From assembly GCF_900637295.1 (NCBI RefSeq), contig NZ_LR134363.1, positions 1,984,001 to 2,048,000 on the forward strand: a stretch of DNA of 64,000 nt, in the 5' to 3' direction. Each line of letters opens with the position of its first letter. The first letter of the stretch is position 1. Positions 24,068 to 32,818 of this stretch are shown in pieces. A program made the position numbers and the translations under genes. The notes beneath the pieces were generated by a model, which was given only the letters and a program-made list of their open reading frames with translations, had not been told where the DNA came from and did not search any database. The stretch is from Actinomyces slackii (lineage in GTDB: Bacteria > Actinomycetota > Actinomycetes > Actinomycetales > Actinomycetaceae).

Positions 24068-25795
24068 TCATCCCTCGGCCTGAAGCACCCGGCGGTGGCG
24101 CGCCGCCGATCCCAGCGGCCAGGTCAGGGCGGCGGGATCGCCCTCGACCTCGACCAGCCGGGTCCCGGCCTCCAGCACCCAGTCGGCCAGCAGGCTGGTC
24201 TCCTCGGCGCTGGCGCTCTGGCCTACGCGCACCGGCCGATCCACCACACGGGCGCTGGCGCGCAGGGTCTCCACCATGGGGCGGGGATCGGCCCCCGGCG
24301 GTGAGACGGCGGTGCCGGCGAGCATGCCCCAGCGCACGACGACGAGCTCCCAGCCGCCGGCCTCGCGGCGCTTGGCGGCGATGAGGTGGGGGCAGGCCAG
24401 CAGGGGCCGCAGTCTTTCGGCCCGAAGCGCCCCGTGCAGCAGTGCGCGCAGGCGGCGCGTCCACAGGCCCGCCTCCTCGTAGCGCTGATTGGCCGACAGT
24501 GCCGCGATGCGCTCCAGGAGCGGGACGGCGACCAGGTCGATCTGGCCGGACAGGGCGGCGCGCGCCTGCTCGGGGCTGGCGGGGCGATCCTGGGCGCCGA
24601 CGGCGCGCAGGCCGGCTTCGTCCCAGTGGCGCAGCCTGAGCACGGACTCGGCGGCGCGCATGGCCTCGTTGCCGCTGGCGCGGGAGAAGAAGGGGCCCAG
24701 GGCGCAGGCGGCCTCGGCCGCGGGCAGGACGGTGGTCAGGGCGAGGCGGGGCTCGTCGGTGTGCGCCCCGGCCAGGTGCAGCCAGGGCTGGCGGCCGGGG
24801 CTGCGCGAGCGGCGGTTGACCGGCGGGTCCAGCTCGGCGATGAGCCGCAGCTCGCGCACTCGGGCCTCGATGAGGGTGGGGGTGGGGATGTGCCGCACGG
24901 CCACGGCCGTGTCCAGCATCTGGGCGACCTTCCGGCGCTTCTCGGCGGCGGTGAAGTAGGAGCGCACCCGGCGCCGCAGGCTGGTGGCGCTGCCGATGTA
25001 GAGGACCTGCCCGGCCGCTGAGCAGAACTGGTAGACGCCGGGGCCCGTGGGCAGGTCGTCGGCCAGGCGGCTCTTGGCGCGGCGGGCCGGTGGCACGGCG
25101 TCGGTGGCGGTGGCCAGGTCCTCCAGGTGGGTGACGCCCAGGGGCGCCAGGGCCTCCAGGGCGGCGTGCAGGACGTCGACGGTGGCTCGGGCGTCGCCCA
25201 GGGCGCGGTGCTCGGGGCGGGTGGAGGAGCCGACGAAGGCTGCCAGCGTGGATAGGCGGTGGTTGGGCACCTGCGTGCGCGGCCAGGCCTTGCGGGCCAG
25301 GGCCAGGGTGTCCAGGACCCGTGGCTCGGGCCAGGTCAGATCGAGCTCCTTGGCGGCGGCGCGGAGGTGGCCGACGTCGAAGCGCGCGTTGTGCGCCACC
25401 AGGACCGTATCGGGGTCCTCCAGGCGCGCCCAGGACAGGAAGGCCTCCAGGCAGTAGCGGGGGCTGGGGGCGGTGGCCACCATGGCGTTGGTGATGCCGG
25501 TGAGCATGGTGATCTGGGCGGGGATGGCGGTGCCCGGGTTGACCAGGGTGGAGAAGTCGGCCTGGACCTGGCCGCCGCGCACGGTCAGGGCCCCGATCTC
25601 CGTCAGTGCCCGGGCGCCGGGCACTCCCCCGGTGGTCTCCAGGTCGACGACGACGAAGGTCACCTGGCTCAGGGGCGTGCCCATCTCCTCCAGGCTGGCC
25701 TGGATGCCCGCGGTGGGCGCGGCGGCCCGGCCAGGAGCCAGGGAGGTGCCCGCGGAGTCCCCGGTGGGGGAGTGCGGGGGCGCTGCGGTGCTCAC
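24068..25795 (-). CDS. DEDDh 3'-5' exonuclease fused to a UvrC-like GIY-YIG nuclease region
   Basis: 575 residues. Residues about 45-215 are a DnaQ-like exonuclease with DEDDh motifs VVVDLETTGG (Asp51, Glu53), VAHNARFDVGHL and EHRALGDARATVD. Residues about 255-340 are a GIY-YIG domain (GPGVYQFCSAAGQVLYIGSA, then LRRRVRSYF). The rest is UvrC/Cho-like without the C-terminal RNase H-like half. This is a known actinobacterial fusion, presumably in DNA repair. GTG 25795 was chosen because TACCCT lies 6 nt upstream (leaderless); open frame to 26047 looks like non-coding extension. Confidence 0.88.
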   Translation of the reverse strand: MSTAAPPHSPTGDSAGTSLAPGRAAAPTAGIQASLEEMGTPLSQVTFVVVDLETTGGVPGARALTEIGALTVRGGQVQADFSTLVNPGTAIPAQITMLTGITNAMVATAPSPRYCLEAFLSWARLEDPDTVLVAHNARFDVGHLRAAAKELDLTWPEPRVLDTLALARKAWPRTQVPNHRLSTLAAFVGSSTRPEHRALGDARATVDVLHAALEALAPLGVTHLEDLATATDAVPPARRAKSRLADDLPTGPGVYQFCSAAGQVLYIGSATSLRRRVRSYFTAAEKRRKVAQMLDTAVAVRHIPTPTLIEARVRELRLIAELDPPVNRRSRSPGRQPWLHLAGAHTDEPRLALTTVLPAAEAACALGPFFSRASGNEAMRAAESVLRLRHWDEAGLRAVGAQDRPASPEQARAALSGQIDLVAVPLLERIAALSANQRYEEAGLWTRRLRALLHGALRAERLRPLLACPHLIAAKRREAGGWELVVVRWGMLAGTAVSPPGADPRPMVETLRASARVVDRPVRVGQSASAEETSLLADWVLEAGTRLVEVEGDPAALTWPLGSAARHRRVLQAEG

Positions 25796-25801
25796 ATGGG
25801 C

Positions 25802-25807
25802 AGGGTA
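25802..25807 (-). promoter_or_regulatory. -10 box of the exonuclease/GIY-YIG gene (leaderless)
   Basis: TACCCT on the minus strand, 6 nt before GTG 25795. Confidence 0.45.
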
Positions 25808-26027
25808 GGGCAGGGCGATGACACCAATGCTCCAAGGACGCAAGGGAGAGTGGGGCGGGCGTCGTCGGGCCAGGTGGGGATGGCCTCGGCAAGTCGGTGC
25901 GAGCACAGGGTCGGGCGACTTAGAATCGTCCCTACACCCGAGCGGCCCTTCAGGCACCGGCGCCATCCATCCCCGATGGCGCGGGCGTTTGCGCGGCCGT
26001 CCCGCCCGCAGATCACAGGAGGCCCCG

Positions 26028-26885
26028 TTGGGATACGGACCCATCAAGGCGACAGTCGGCCCCGCCCTGGAGATGCTCTACCAGCCCTGGATCCGCGGCG
26101 AGGAGAACATTCCTGCGGAGGGGGCCGCGATCCTGGCCTCCAACCACCTGGCGGTGATCGACTCCTTCTTCCTGCCGCTGCTGGTGGACCGGGAGGTGGC
26201 CTTCATCGGCAAGGCCGACTACTTCACCGGCAAGGGCGTCAAGGGCTGGGCGGTGAAGAACTTCATGAAGACCGTCGGCACGATCCCGGTGGACCGCTCC
26301 GGCGGCAAGGCCTCCCAGGCGGCCCTGCAGGCGGGGATCGACCGCCTGCGCTCCGGGGAGTTGTTCGGCATCTACCCCGAGGGCACGCGCAGCCCTGATG
26401 GGAGGCTCTACCGCGGCAAGACCGGCGTGGCCCGCATCGCCCTGGCCACGGGGGCGCCGGTGATCCCGGTGGCGATGATCGGCTCCAACCTGGCTCAGCC
26501 GATCGGCCAGGCGATCCCCTCCACCCGTCATCGCGTGGGCATCGTCATCGGTGAGCCGCTGGACTTCTCCCGCTACAAGGGCCTGGAGAACGACCGATTC
26601 GTCCTGCGCTCGATCACCGATGAGATCATGTACGCCCTCATGGCGCTGTCCGGCCAGGAGTATGTGGATCTGTATGCCGCGGATGTGAAGAACGCGATGG
26701 ATGCGGAGAAGAAGTCCGCTGATGAGGTGGTGGCCGAGATGCTGGAGGCCCAGGCCAGGGCCCGTCCGGCGGCTGCCCGCGTGGCCGCTCCCGGTGGGCG
26801 GCCCGCCCCTGATGTCAGTGTTCCCGAGCCGCCCGAGGATGAAACCAAGGACGACGCCAGGCAGGACGATCCCTCGGAGTCCTGA
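26028..26885 (+). CDS. plsC: 1-acyl-sn-glycerol-3-phosphate acyltransferase
   Basis: Makes phosphatidic acid at the inner membrane face. 285 residues. The HX4D catalytic motif is NHLAVIDSFF, the substrate motif is IYPEGTRSPDGRLY, and IPVAMIGSN closes the core. Start TTG 26028 follows AGGAGG at a 5-nt spacing and is strongly preferred; an in-frame extension upstream has no such site. The tail after VDLYAADVKNAMD (about 75 residues, Pro/Ala/Asp-rich) is low-complexity and longer than common for PlsC. A 42-bp piece of its 3' region recurs at 32704, beyond the inserted NTPase block. TAGAAT at 25921-25926 is a likely -10. Confidence 0.92.
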   Translation: MGYGPIKATVGPALEMLYQPWIRGEENIPAEGAAILASNHLAVIDSFFLPLLVDREVAFIGKADYFTGKGVKGWAVKNFMKTVGTIPVDRSGGKASQAALQAGIDRLRSGELFGIYPEGTRSPDGRLYRGKTGVARIALATGAPVIPVAMIGSNLAQPIGQAIPSTRHRVGIVIGEPLDFSRYKGLENDRFVLRSITDEIMYALMALSGQEYVDLYAADVKNAMDAEKKSADEVVAEMLEAQARARPAAARVAAPGGRPAPDVSVPEPPEDETKDDARQDDPSES

Positions 26886-28851
26886 GGTCTCAAGGCAGCG
26901 CGGGAGTGCGGGTCATGAGTGCGACGGCGATTGTCAGCGTTGGCTTGGCCATTGTCCAGATCACCCTGCTGATCTCCGGCGATAGCGGACATGCTGCTCT
27001 CGCCGGTGGCGTGGCGGGCCTGCTGGATCGTCTTCCGGTGCCCAAGCCGGGCAAGGAGGTCCGGGCTGGCGAGCGGGTGGCGGAGGAGATCGCCGAACGT
27101 GTCCCGTCTGGGGAGGAGTACAGGCAGATTGAAGACCACCAGTGGGAGGCCGCCGCGCAGGATGTGGCTGCGCTGCTGAGGGACCTGCCTGAGAAGAAGC
27201 GGCGCAATGCGGGTTACGACGCTGAAGCACTACGGAAGGCTGTTCTCGAGGCGGGAGGCCGGGAGCGCAGAGCCAATCTTGGAGATGAGGAGGCGAAGAC
27301 TGCCTTCGATTGGCTCCTGGAGGAGGCCTGCCGGCAGGTGGCCGAGTTGTTCACGGACAGTGAGGCCCTGGAGAGGATTATCGAGCTCCTCGGCGAGATG
27401 AGTGATGTGCTCGGCGATATTCGTGAAGGTATGCAGCGCGGGCCTCTGGTACGAGAAATGATGGACGCCCACCGACACAAGACTCAAATGCTGGCGCCAG
27501 AAGAACTCAAAGATCGTGAAACAGAGAAGGCCGATCTGAAGAAGTTTGTTCATGAGGCGCCAGAGCAGTGGGTGGCGTATACGGCACCGATGCTCAGCGG
27601 TAAAACTGCCGTGATGGCGGACTTTGCTCTCCGCCCGCCACGAGGGGTGAGAGTTGTCTCTTACTTCGTGCGAAGGAGCGAGGCAAGTAACAATCATCAA
27701 AGTTTCTTCCTCTCGGTGATGACTCAATTGGCTGAAATCTTGGGAGATCGTTACGTGTACTCAGTTGCGCAAGCAACGCAGCTGGCGCAGTCTGCATATT
27801 TAGCTGATTCCTTGAGGATGGCGACTGCTGTTTGTGAGAGTCGGGGTGAGCGCCTGGTGCTTCTCGTCGACGGATTGGATGAGGATGTCTATTTCGAGGC
27901 TCCTGACAGGGATGCATCGATTCTCTCGACATTGCCCCCCAGGCTTCCAGGGCAACTCAAGGTGATCACGGCATCGCGACCCAATCCTCCCGTTCCCACG
28001 GACGTGCTCTGTGAGGCCTGGAAACATCGCATTGACTGGGAACTGAGCTCTTCGCCGCATGCGATAGCGGAAGTCAGCCCTGAAGATATCGATAAGTTCT
28101 TTAACCATGAGTGTGGCCTGACCGTCGGCGCCCTCCTCGCGGCGTGTGAAGGCCAGTTGACAGTGGACAATCTCTCGGCGTTGATGGGCCGACTGAGCGA
28201 TGGGGGCAATTCGGCGGCGTTGGGTGGCTTTATTAAAAGGGCGCCCGGCCGGCTTCTCAACGTCATGAACATCGGTATGGGTCGAAGCCCAATTATGGCC
28301 TATTCTCTAGGGCACGATGTGATGCTCAGGAAGACCCTGCGCAAACTGAGCCCGGATAGCTTTGGCGAGGGAGACGATCCTGAAGGTGAATTGTTTTGGG
28401 CTGGACTACGAGATAGGGTGTTGAAGCCCTATCGGAACACGATTATTCACTGGGCTGAGACGCATGAGTGGTCGAGAAACTCACCTTCTTACCTTCTGGG
28501 TGAAGGGTACGTGTCGGTGGTTCAGCGGGAGCAGGGTGACCGGGGCGTCCTTGAACTTTTGGGCGTTCGGGAGCGCAATGATCGAATTGCGCAACGGAAT
28601 GGCAGCGGATATGGAGTGATCAGCCTCATTGACGAGTGTGCAAATCGCTATCTTGAAGGCCGCGGTTCTGATTGTGAAGAATCTGATATTAAAATCCTTC
28701 TCGGTGTCGCCGAGGAGCGTCAGCGTCTCACAAGATCTTTCCCTTATATCCCCGGACTAGTGACTGTGGAGGCGCTCAGTGCAGAAGGTGATTTTGAGCC
28801 GCTCCGCGGCTTGATTCTCAGTTTTGAAGACCCGAGTGATCGAGAGAGGGC

Positions 28852-28859
28852 CCTTAAGG
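28852..28859. repeat. Target-site duplication of the IS, left copy
   Basis: CCTTAAGG, itself a palindrome, is repeated exactly at 30341-30348 on the other side of the element. Confidence 0.9.
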
Positions 28860-28882
28860 GGCTCTTCCGGTTTGAGGGGGTG
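28860..28882. repeat. IS left terminal inverted repeat
   Basis: 23 bp starting GGCTCTTCCGGTTTGAGGG; its exact complement is at 30318-30340. Confidence 0.92.
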
Positions 28883-28883
28883 G

Positions 28884-30230
28884 TCAGGTGGTTAGTCGGT
28901 GTCTGAGGCCGCCGGTGTGGATGAGGCTGCGGGTGATGTAGTGGGTGAGGTTGCGGAAGCCTTGTGCGATGCCGCGTAGGTGTTCCAGGCGGCCGTTGAT
29001 GGCCTCGGTGGGGCCGTTGGAGGAGCCCGGGTGGTCGAAGTAGGCCAGGATGTCGTCTTTGCGCCGGTTCAGGGTCCGACCCAGGCGGGTGACCTCCTCG
29101 ATGCCGGCTGGTACGCCAGATGCGATGGAGTCGATTAGCCGGTTCATGAGGCGTTTGCCCTGGGTGCGGTCTTTGTGTCGGTAGGCGTCGATCATCGTCT
29201 GGTACACGTCCCAGGCCACCTCCACTGGGGTGTTGCGCTCGTCAGCGAATAGCTCTTCGAGGCGCTGGCCCTGACGCACGGTCAGCAGGTCGATCTCGGT
29301 CAAGAGCGTGCGCCGGGCCGTGTACAGGGCGTCCTTGGTGGTTCCCCGCCGTCCGGTAGTGGCCTGCTGGACTCTGCGACGGGTCTCGTCCAGGGCGTCG
29401 CCGGCCAGGCTCACAACGTGGAAGGGGTCCATCACCGTGGTGGCAGTGGGTAGCTGCTCGGCGGCGGCGCTCTTGAATCCTGTGAAGCCGTCCATGGCTA
29501 CGATCTCGATCTGGCCTCGCCAGTGGGGGTCTCGGTCGGCCAGCCAGGAGACCAGAGCCGTCTTCGACCTGCCGGGGATCATGTCGACCAGGCGCGCTGG
29601 GCCGGTGCCCTGGCGTACGGGCGTCAGGTCGATCAGGACCGTCACGTACCGCTGGTGGCCCCGGTGGCGCCACACATGCTCGTCCACACCCAGCACCCGC
29701 ACACCCTTGAGGCGCTCTTCCAGGGGCCCCAGGGCCTCCAAGCCCGCGACCATGACCGCGTCGTTGGCGGTGTCCCAGGACACTGCCAGGCGTGCCGCGA
29801 CCCGCGAGATGGCCATGTTGTCCACCGCGACCGCCTCCAGGGCCCACTGCACCGCGCCGTGAGTCAGCAGCCCCCGGGGCTCAGCTGCCGAGGTCATGTC
29901 CACCCTCCACACCCGCCGGCAGTGCTGGCAGGTCAGCTCAGGGACTCTCACCAGCAGGCGAGTGACCCGCCCGCAGGTTGGGGCGTGGGCCAGAATCCGC
30001 GCGTCGGTGCCCTTGCGCCTGCCCATCGCCCCACAGCAGGCGCAAAACAGGCGCTCATCACCAGCCTCCAGCACGGGCCGGCACTGGACCCACAGCACCT
30101 GCCGTCCGCCCGAATCGATGATCTTTTGGCCAGTGGCAGCCAGTCCCAGCACATCCAGGCCCAGCAGCCGATCAGGATCAACAGGGTCAAACCCCCCAGC
30201 AGGCGGGCCAGGGCAGGTAGTGTGAGCCAT
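28884..30230 (-). CDS. ISL3-family transposase
   Basis: 448 residues. An N-terminal zinc-finger-like part (CACCGAMGRRKG; LTCQHCRRVWRVD) and helix-turn-helix (ISRVAARLAVSWDTANDAVM) precede the DDE catalytic domain (VLGVDEHVWRHRGHQRYVTV; IVAMDGFTGFKSAAAEQLP; SNGPTEAINGRLEHLRG). ATG 30230 has GAGGA 8 nt upstream and is preferred over ATG 30251/30248. The stop is 2 bp inside the left inverted repeat edge, as usual for compact IS elements. Confidence 0.93.
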   Translation of the reverse strand: MAHTTCPGPPAGGFDPVDPDRLLGLDVLGLAATGQKIIDSGGRQVLWVQCRPVLEAGDERLFCACCGAMGRRKGTDARILAHAPTCGRVTRLLVRVPELTCQHCRRVWRVDMTSAAEPRGLLTHGAVQWALEAVAVDNMAISRVAARLAVSWDTANDAVMVAGLEALGPLEERLKGVRVLGVDEHVWRHRGHQRYVTVLIDLTPVRQGTGPARLVDMIPGRSKTALVSWLADRDPHWRGQIEIVAMDGFTGFKSAAAEQLPTATTVMDPFHVVSLAGDALDETRRRVQQATTGRRGTTKDALYTARRTLLTEIDLLTVRQGQRLEELFADERNTPVEVAWDVYQTMIDAYRHKDRTQGKRLMNRLIDSIASGVPAGIEEVTRLGRTLNRRKDDILAYFDHPGSSNGPTEAINGRLEHLRGIAQGFRNLTHYITRSLIHTGGLRHRLTT

Positions 30231-30317
30231 CGTCGAGGTCCTCGGCATCATGGTGAGTCTTGAGCAACCCCATGATCGCCCAGGACCTCGACCCCACTCC
30301 ACCCGCCACGCACCCCT

Positions 30318-30340
30318 CACCCCCTCAAACCGGAAGAGCC
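30318..30340. repeat. IS right terminal inverted repeat
   Basis: 23 bp ending in CTCAAACCGGAAGAGCC, perfect complement of 28860-28882. The target copy CCTTAAGG follows at 30341-30348. Confidence 0.92.
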
Positions 30341-30348
30341 CCTTAAGG

Positions 30349-32699
30349 AACTCATTGACGCACCGCTGTCTCTCGAGGATCGGCGAATTTGTATTGATTC
30401 AGGTCTTATTTCGGATGTTATTGACTCGCTGAGAGATTGGCCATTAGTTTGCGTAGATGCTCTCCGATCAGAGATTCTTCTGTTCGCCGATGCAGGCGAA
30501 CTAGATCGGATTGGTGCGGTAACTCAAGATGTGCTTGACATGGCACTGCAGATCCATAGTCACGACAACCATGTTCGGGTCTTAATTGATGTGACCGGAG
30601 CGTTGGCTCGGGCCGACCGGATCGAGGAGGCGCAGCAGGTTGCCGAGCGGATCACAGCCCCCAGGGGTCGCGTTCGGGCCATGGCTCGGGCTGGTCGGAT
30701 CGAGGAGGCGCAGAGAATCGCTGAGCGAATAGATGACCCCGATGACCGTGCTCAGGCCTTGGCTGATGTGGCTGGTGCCTTGGGTCGGGCCGGCCGGACT
30801 GAGCAGGCGGTGGTTGTGGCTGGTCAGGCACAGGAGATCGCCGAGCAGATCACAGCCCCCGGGCAACGTGCGCGGGTTTTGGCTGATGTGACTGGTGTGC
30901 TGGTTCGGGCCGGACAGCCTGATGAGGCGGCGCTTGTGGCTGGTCAGGCGCAGCGAATTGCCGAGCAGATCACAGCCCCCGGGCAACGTGCGCGAGTTTT
31001 GGCTCATGTGGCTGGTGTGCTGGCTCGGGGCGGACAGCCTGATGAGGCGGCGCTCGTGGCTGGTCAGGCGCAGCGAATTGCCGAGCAGATCGATGACCCC
31101 GGTTATCGTGCGCGGGTTTTGGCTGATGTGGCTGGTGTGCTGGTTCGGGCCGGACAGCCTGATGAGGCGGTGGTTGTGGCTGGTCAGGCGCAGCGAATTG
31201 CCGAGCAGATCATAGACCCCGGGCAACGTGCGCGGGTTTTGGCTGATGTGGCTGGTGTGCTGGTTCGGGCTGGTCGGGCTGATGAGGCGCAGTTGGTTGC
31301 CGAGCAGATCATAGACCCCGGGCAACGTGCGCGGGTTTTGGCTGATGTGGCTGGTGTGCTGGTTCGGGCTGGTCGGGCTGATGAGGCGCAGTTGGTTGCC
31401 GAGCAGATCACAGCCCTCGGGCAACGTGCGCGGGTTTTGGCTGATGTGGCTGGTGTGCTGGTTCGGGGCGGACAGCCTGATGAGGCGGTGGTTGTGGCTG
31501 GTCAGGCGCAGCGAATTGCCGAGCAGATCGATGACCCTTGGGATCGTGCGCGGGTTTTGGCTGATGTGGCTGGTGTGCTGGTTCGGGCCGGTCGGGCTGA
31601 TGAGGCGCAGCGGGTTGCCGAGCGAATCGATGACCCCTGGGACCGTGCTCGAGCCCTGGCTGATGTGGCTGGTGTGCTGGCTCGGGCCGGACAGCCTGAT
31701 GAGGCGGTGGTTGTGGCTGGTCAGGCGCAGTTGGTTGCCGAGCAGATCACGACCCCCGGGCAACGTGCGCGGGTTTTGGCTGATGTGGCTGGTGTGCTGG
31801 TTCGGGCCGGACAGCCTGATGAGGCGGTGGTTGTGGCTGGTCAGGCGCAGCGAATTGCCGAGCAGATCATAGACCCCGGTTATCGTGCGCGGGTTTTGGC
31901 TGATGTGGCTGGTGTGCTGGTTCGGGCCGGACAGCCTGATGAGGCGGTGGTTGTGGCTGGTCAGGCGCAGCGAATTGCCGAGCGGATCACGACCCCCGGG
32001 CAACGTGCGCGGGTTTTGGCTGATGTGGCTGGTGTGCTGGTTCGGGCCGGACAGCCTGATGAGGCGGCGCTTGTGGCAGGTCAAGCGCAGCGAATTGCCG
32101 AGCAGATCGATGACCCTTGGGATCGTGCGCGGGTTTTGGCTGATGTGGCTGGTGTGCTGGTTCGGGCCGGTCGGGCTGATGAGGCGCAGCGGGTTGCCGA
32201 GCGAATCGATGACCCCTGGGACCGTGCTCGAGCCCTGGCCCGCGTGGCTGGTCTGTTGGCTCTGGCGAGACAGACCGATGAGGCGCGGGATATTGCGGGC
32301 TCTTTGGACGTATGCAGTGATTGTCGAGCCACAGCGCTCCAATCCGCGCTTACTGCCATGTGCGAGCAGGGTGACATTGATTCGGCCCTGACCGCCGCCC
32401 AACATGAGCTGGCGACGGCAGTGGGTGCCAGAGGCGTCGATAGGAAAGAACTGGCCTCCTACTGTGGCAGTTTGGCCGACCTGTGCCAGTCCTGCGCTGA
32501 GGCCGTCGAGGGGAACTCCGAGGCCTTGCGAGCGTGGCAGTCGCTGGGGCGTGCCTGCCTGGTGCACTCCTGGCTCCTGGGCGCCTCGGTCTGGGAGCAC
32601 TTCGAGACCTTCATGCACCTCGCGCCAGACCCTGCCCTCCGACTCGTCAGAGAGCGCCTCCTCACCGATGCTGACAGCGACGGGATTACGACTGCCTGA
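30349..32699 (+). pseudogene. 3' part of the IS-disrupted STAND NTPase: TPR-like repeat sensor region
   Basis: Joins in frame to 28859 when the element and one target copy are removed (GCC CTT AAG G + AA CTC ATT GAC), giving a 1,431-residue protein. After about 70 linker residues come roughly 16 helical units of 33 or 40 residues (consensus RARVLADVAGVLVRAGQPDE then AVVVAGQAQRIAEQI), a TPR-like solenoid, then a non-repetitive C-terminal cap of about 120 residues with several Cys and Trp. A separate product could start at GTG 30531 or ATG 30540, but no convincing ribosome site is seen. It ends 4 bp before the copy of the plsC 3' region. Confidence 0.8.
30610..32270 (+). repeat. Coding tandem repeat array, 99- and 120-bp modules
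   Basis: About 16 units; the central ones differ at only a few bases. Two 99-bp units near 31204-31401 are identical or nearly so, and a two-unit block at about 31509-31655 recurs at about 32088-32234, showing higher-order duplication. The 120-bp form adds 7 codons (VVVAGQA type) to the 99-bp form. Confidence 0.9.
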
Positions 32700-32703
32700 T
32701 CGA

Positions 32704-32764
32704 CGGCCAGGAGTATGTGGACCTGTATGCCGCGGATGTGAAGAAGGTCGACGACGACGCATAG
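32704..32764 (+). pseudogene. Remnant copy of a plsC 3' end
   Basis: Bases 32704-32745 match 26651-26692 of plsC with one difference. The fragment reads GQEYVDLYAADVKKVDDDA and then TAG, which looks like a natural short PlsC C-terminus. It lies just after the STAND gene stop. Either the NTPase block was inserted at the plsC 3' end with duplication, or a second plsC copy was mostly deleted. Confidence 0.75.
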
Positions 32765-32818
32765 CCGATGGCGGTTGTCCCGGACGCGGACGCGTGGGCA
32801 GAGAGTGCTGTCCCGGAA

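Larger units (their letters stand above)
26915..28906 (+). pseudogene. 5' part of an IS-disrupted STAND/NACHT-like NTPase gene
   Basis: ATG 26915 (GGGAG 8 nt upstream) opens 29 bp after plsC. The N-terminus has a hydrophobic segment (ATAIVSVGLAIVQITLLI) and a helical, charged effector-like region to about residue 190. The NTPase core follows: a Walker A variant APMLSGKTAV (224-233; first Gly replaced by Ala), Walker B LVLLVDGLDED (about 314-324) and a sensor-like LKVITASRPNP. Native coding ends at 28859 (residue 649), where an ISL3-type element begins; the frame then runs 47 nt into the element. Sequence from about 27400 on is clearly less GC-rich than neighbours, which suggests acquisition. 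The rest of the gene is at 30349-32699, in frame once the element is removed. A defence or sensing role is inferred from architecture only. Confidence 0.8.
28860..30340 (-). mobile_element. ISL3-family insertion sequence, 1,481 bp, complete
   Basis: Perfect 23-bp terminal inverted repeats, an 8-bp target duplication (the size usual for ISL3) and one intact transposase gene filling the element. It lies in the antisense direction within the STAND NTPase gene. Exact duplication and intact ends point to a recent, still mobile insertion. Only one copy is in this window. Confidence 0.95.

Noticed and set aside
26573-27139. Antisense frame across the plsC-NTPase junction as a possible antitoxin or regulator
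   Set aside because: No ribosome site or recognisable domain, and it mirrors the coding of both sense genes.
28860-30340. Composite transposon carrying the NTPase
   Set aside because: Only one IS copy is present and its target duplication shows simple insertion inside the gene.
30610-32270. Regular direct repeats that could be taken for a CRISPR array
   Set aside because: Units are 99 or 120 bp, contiguous without spacers, and keep one open frame encoding TPR-like helices.
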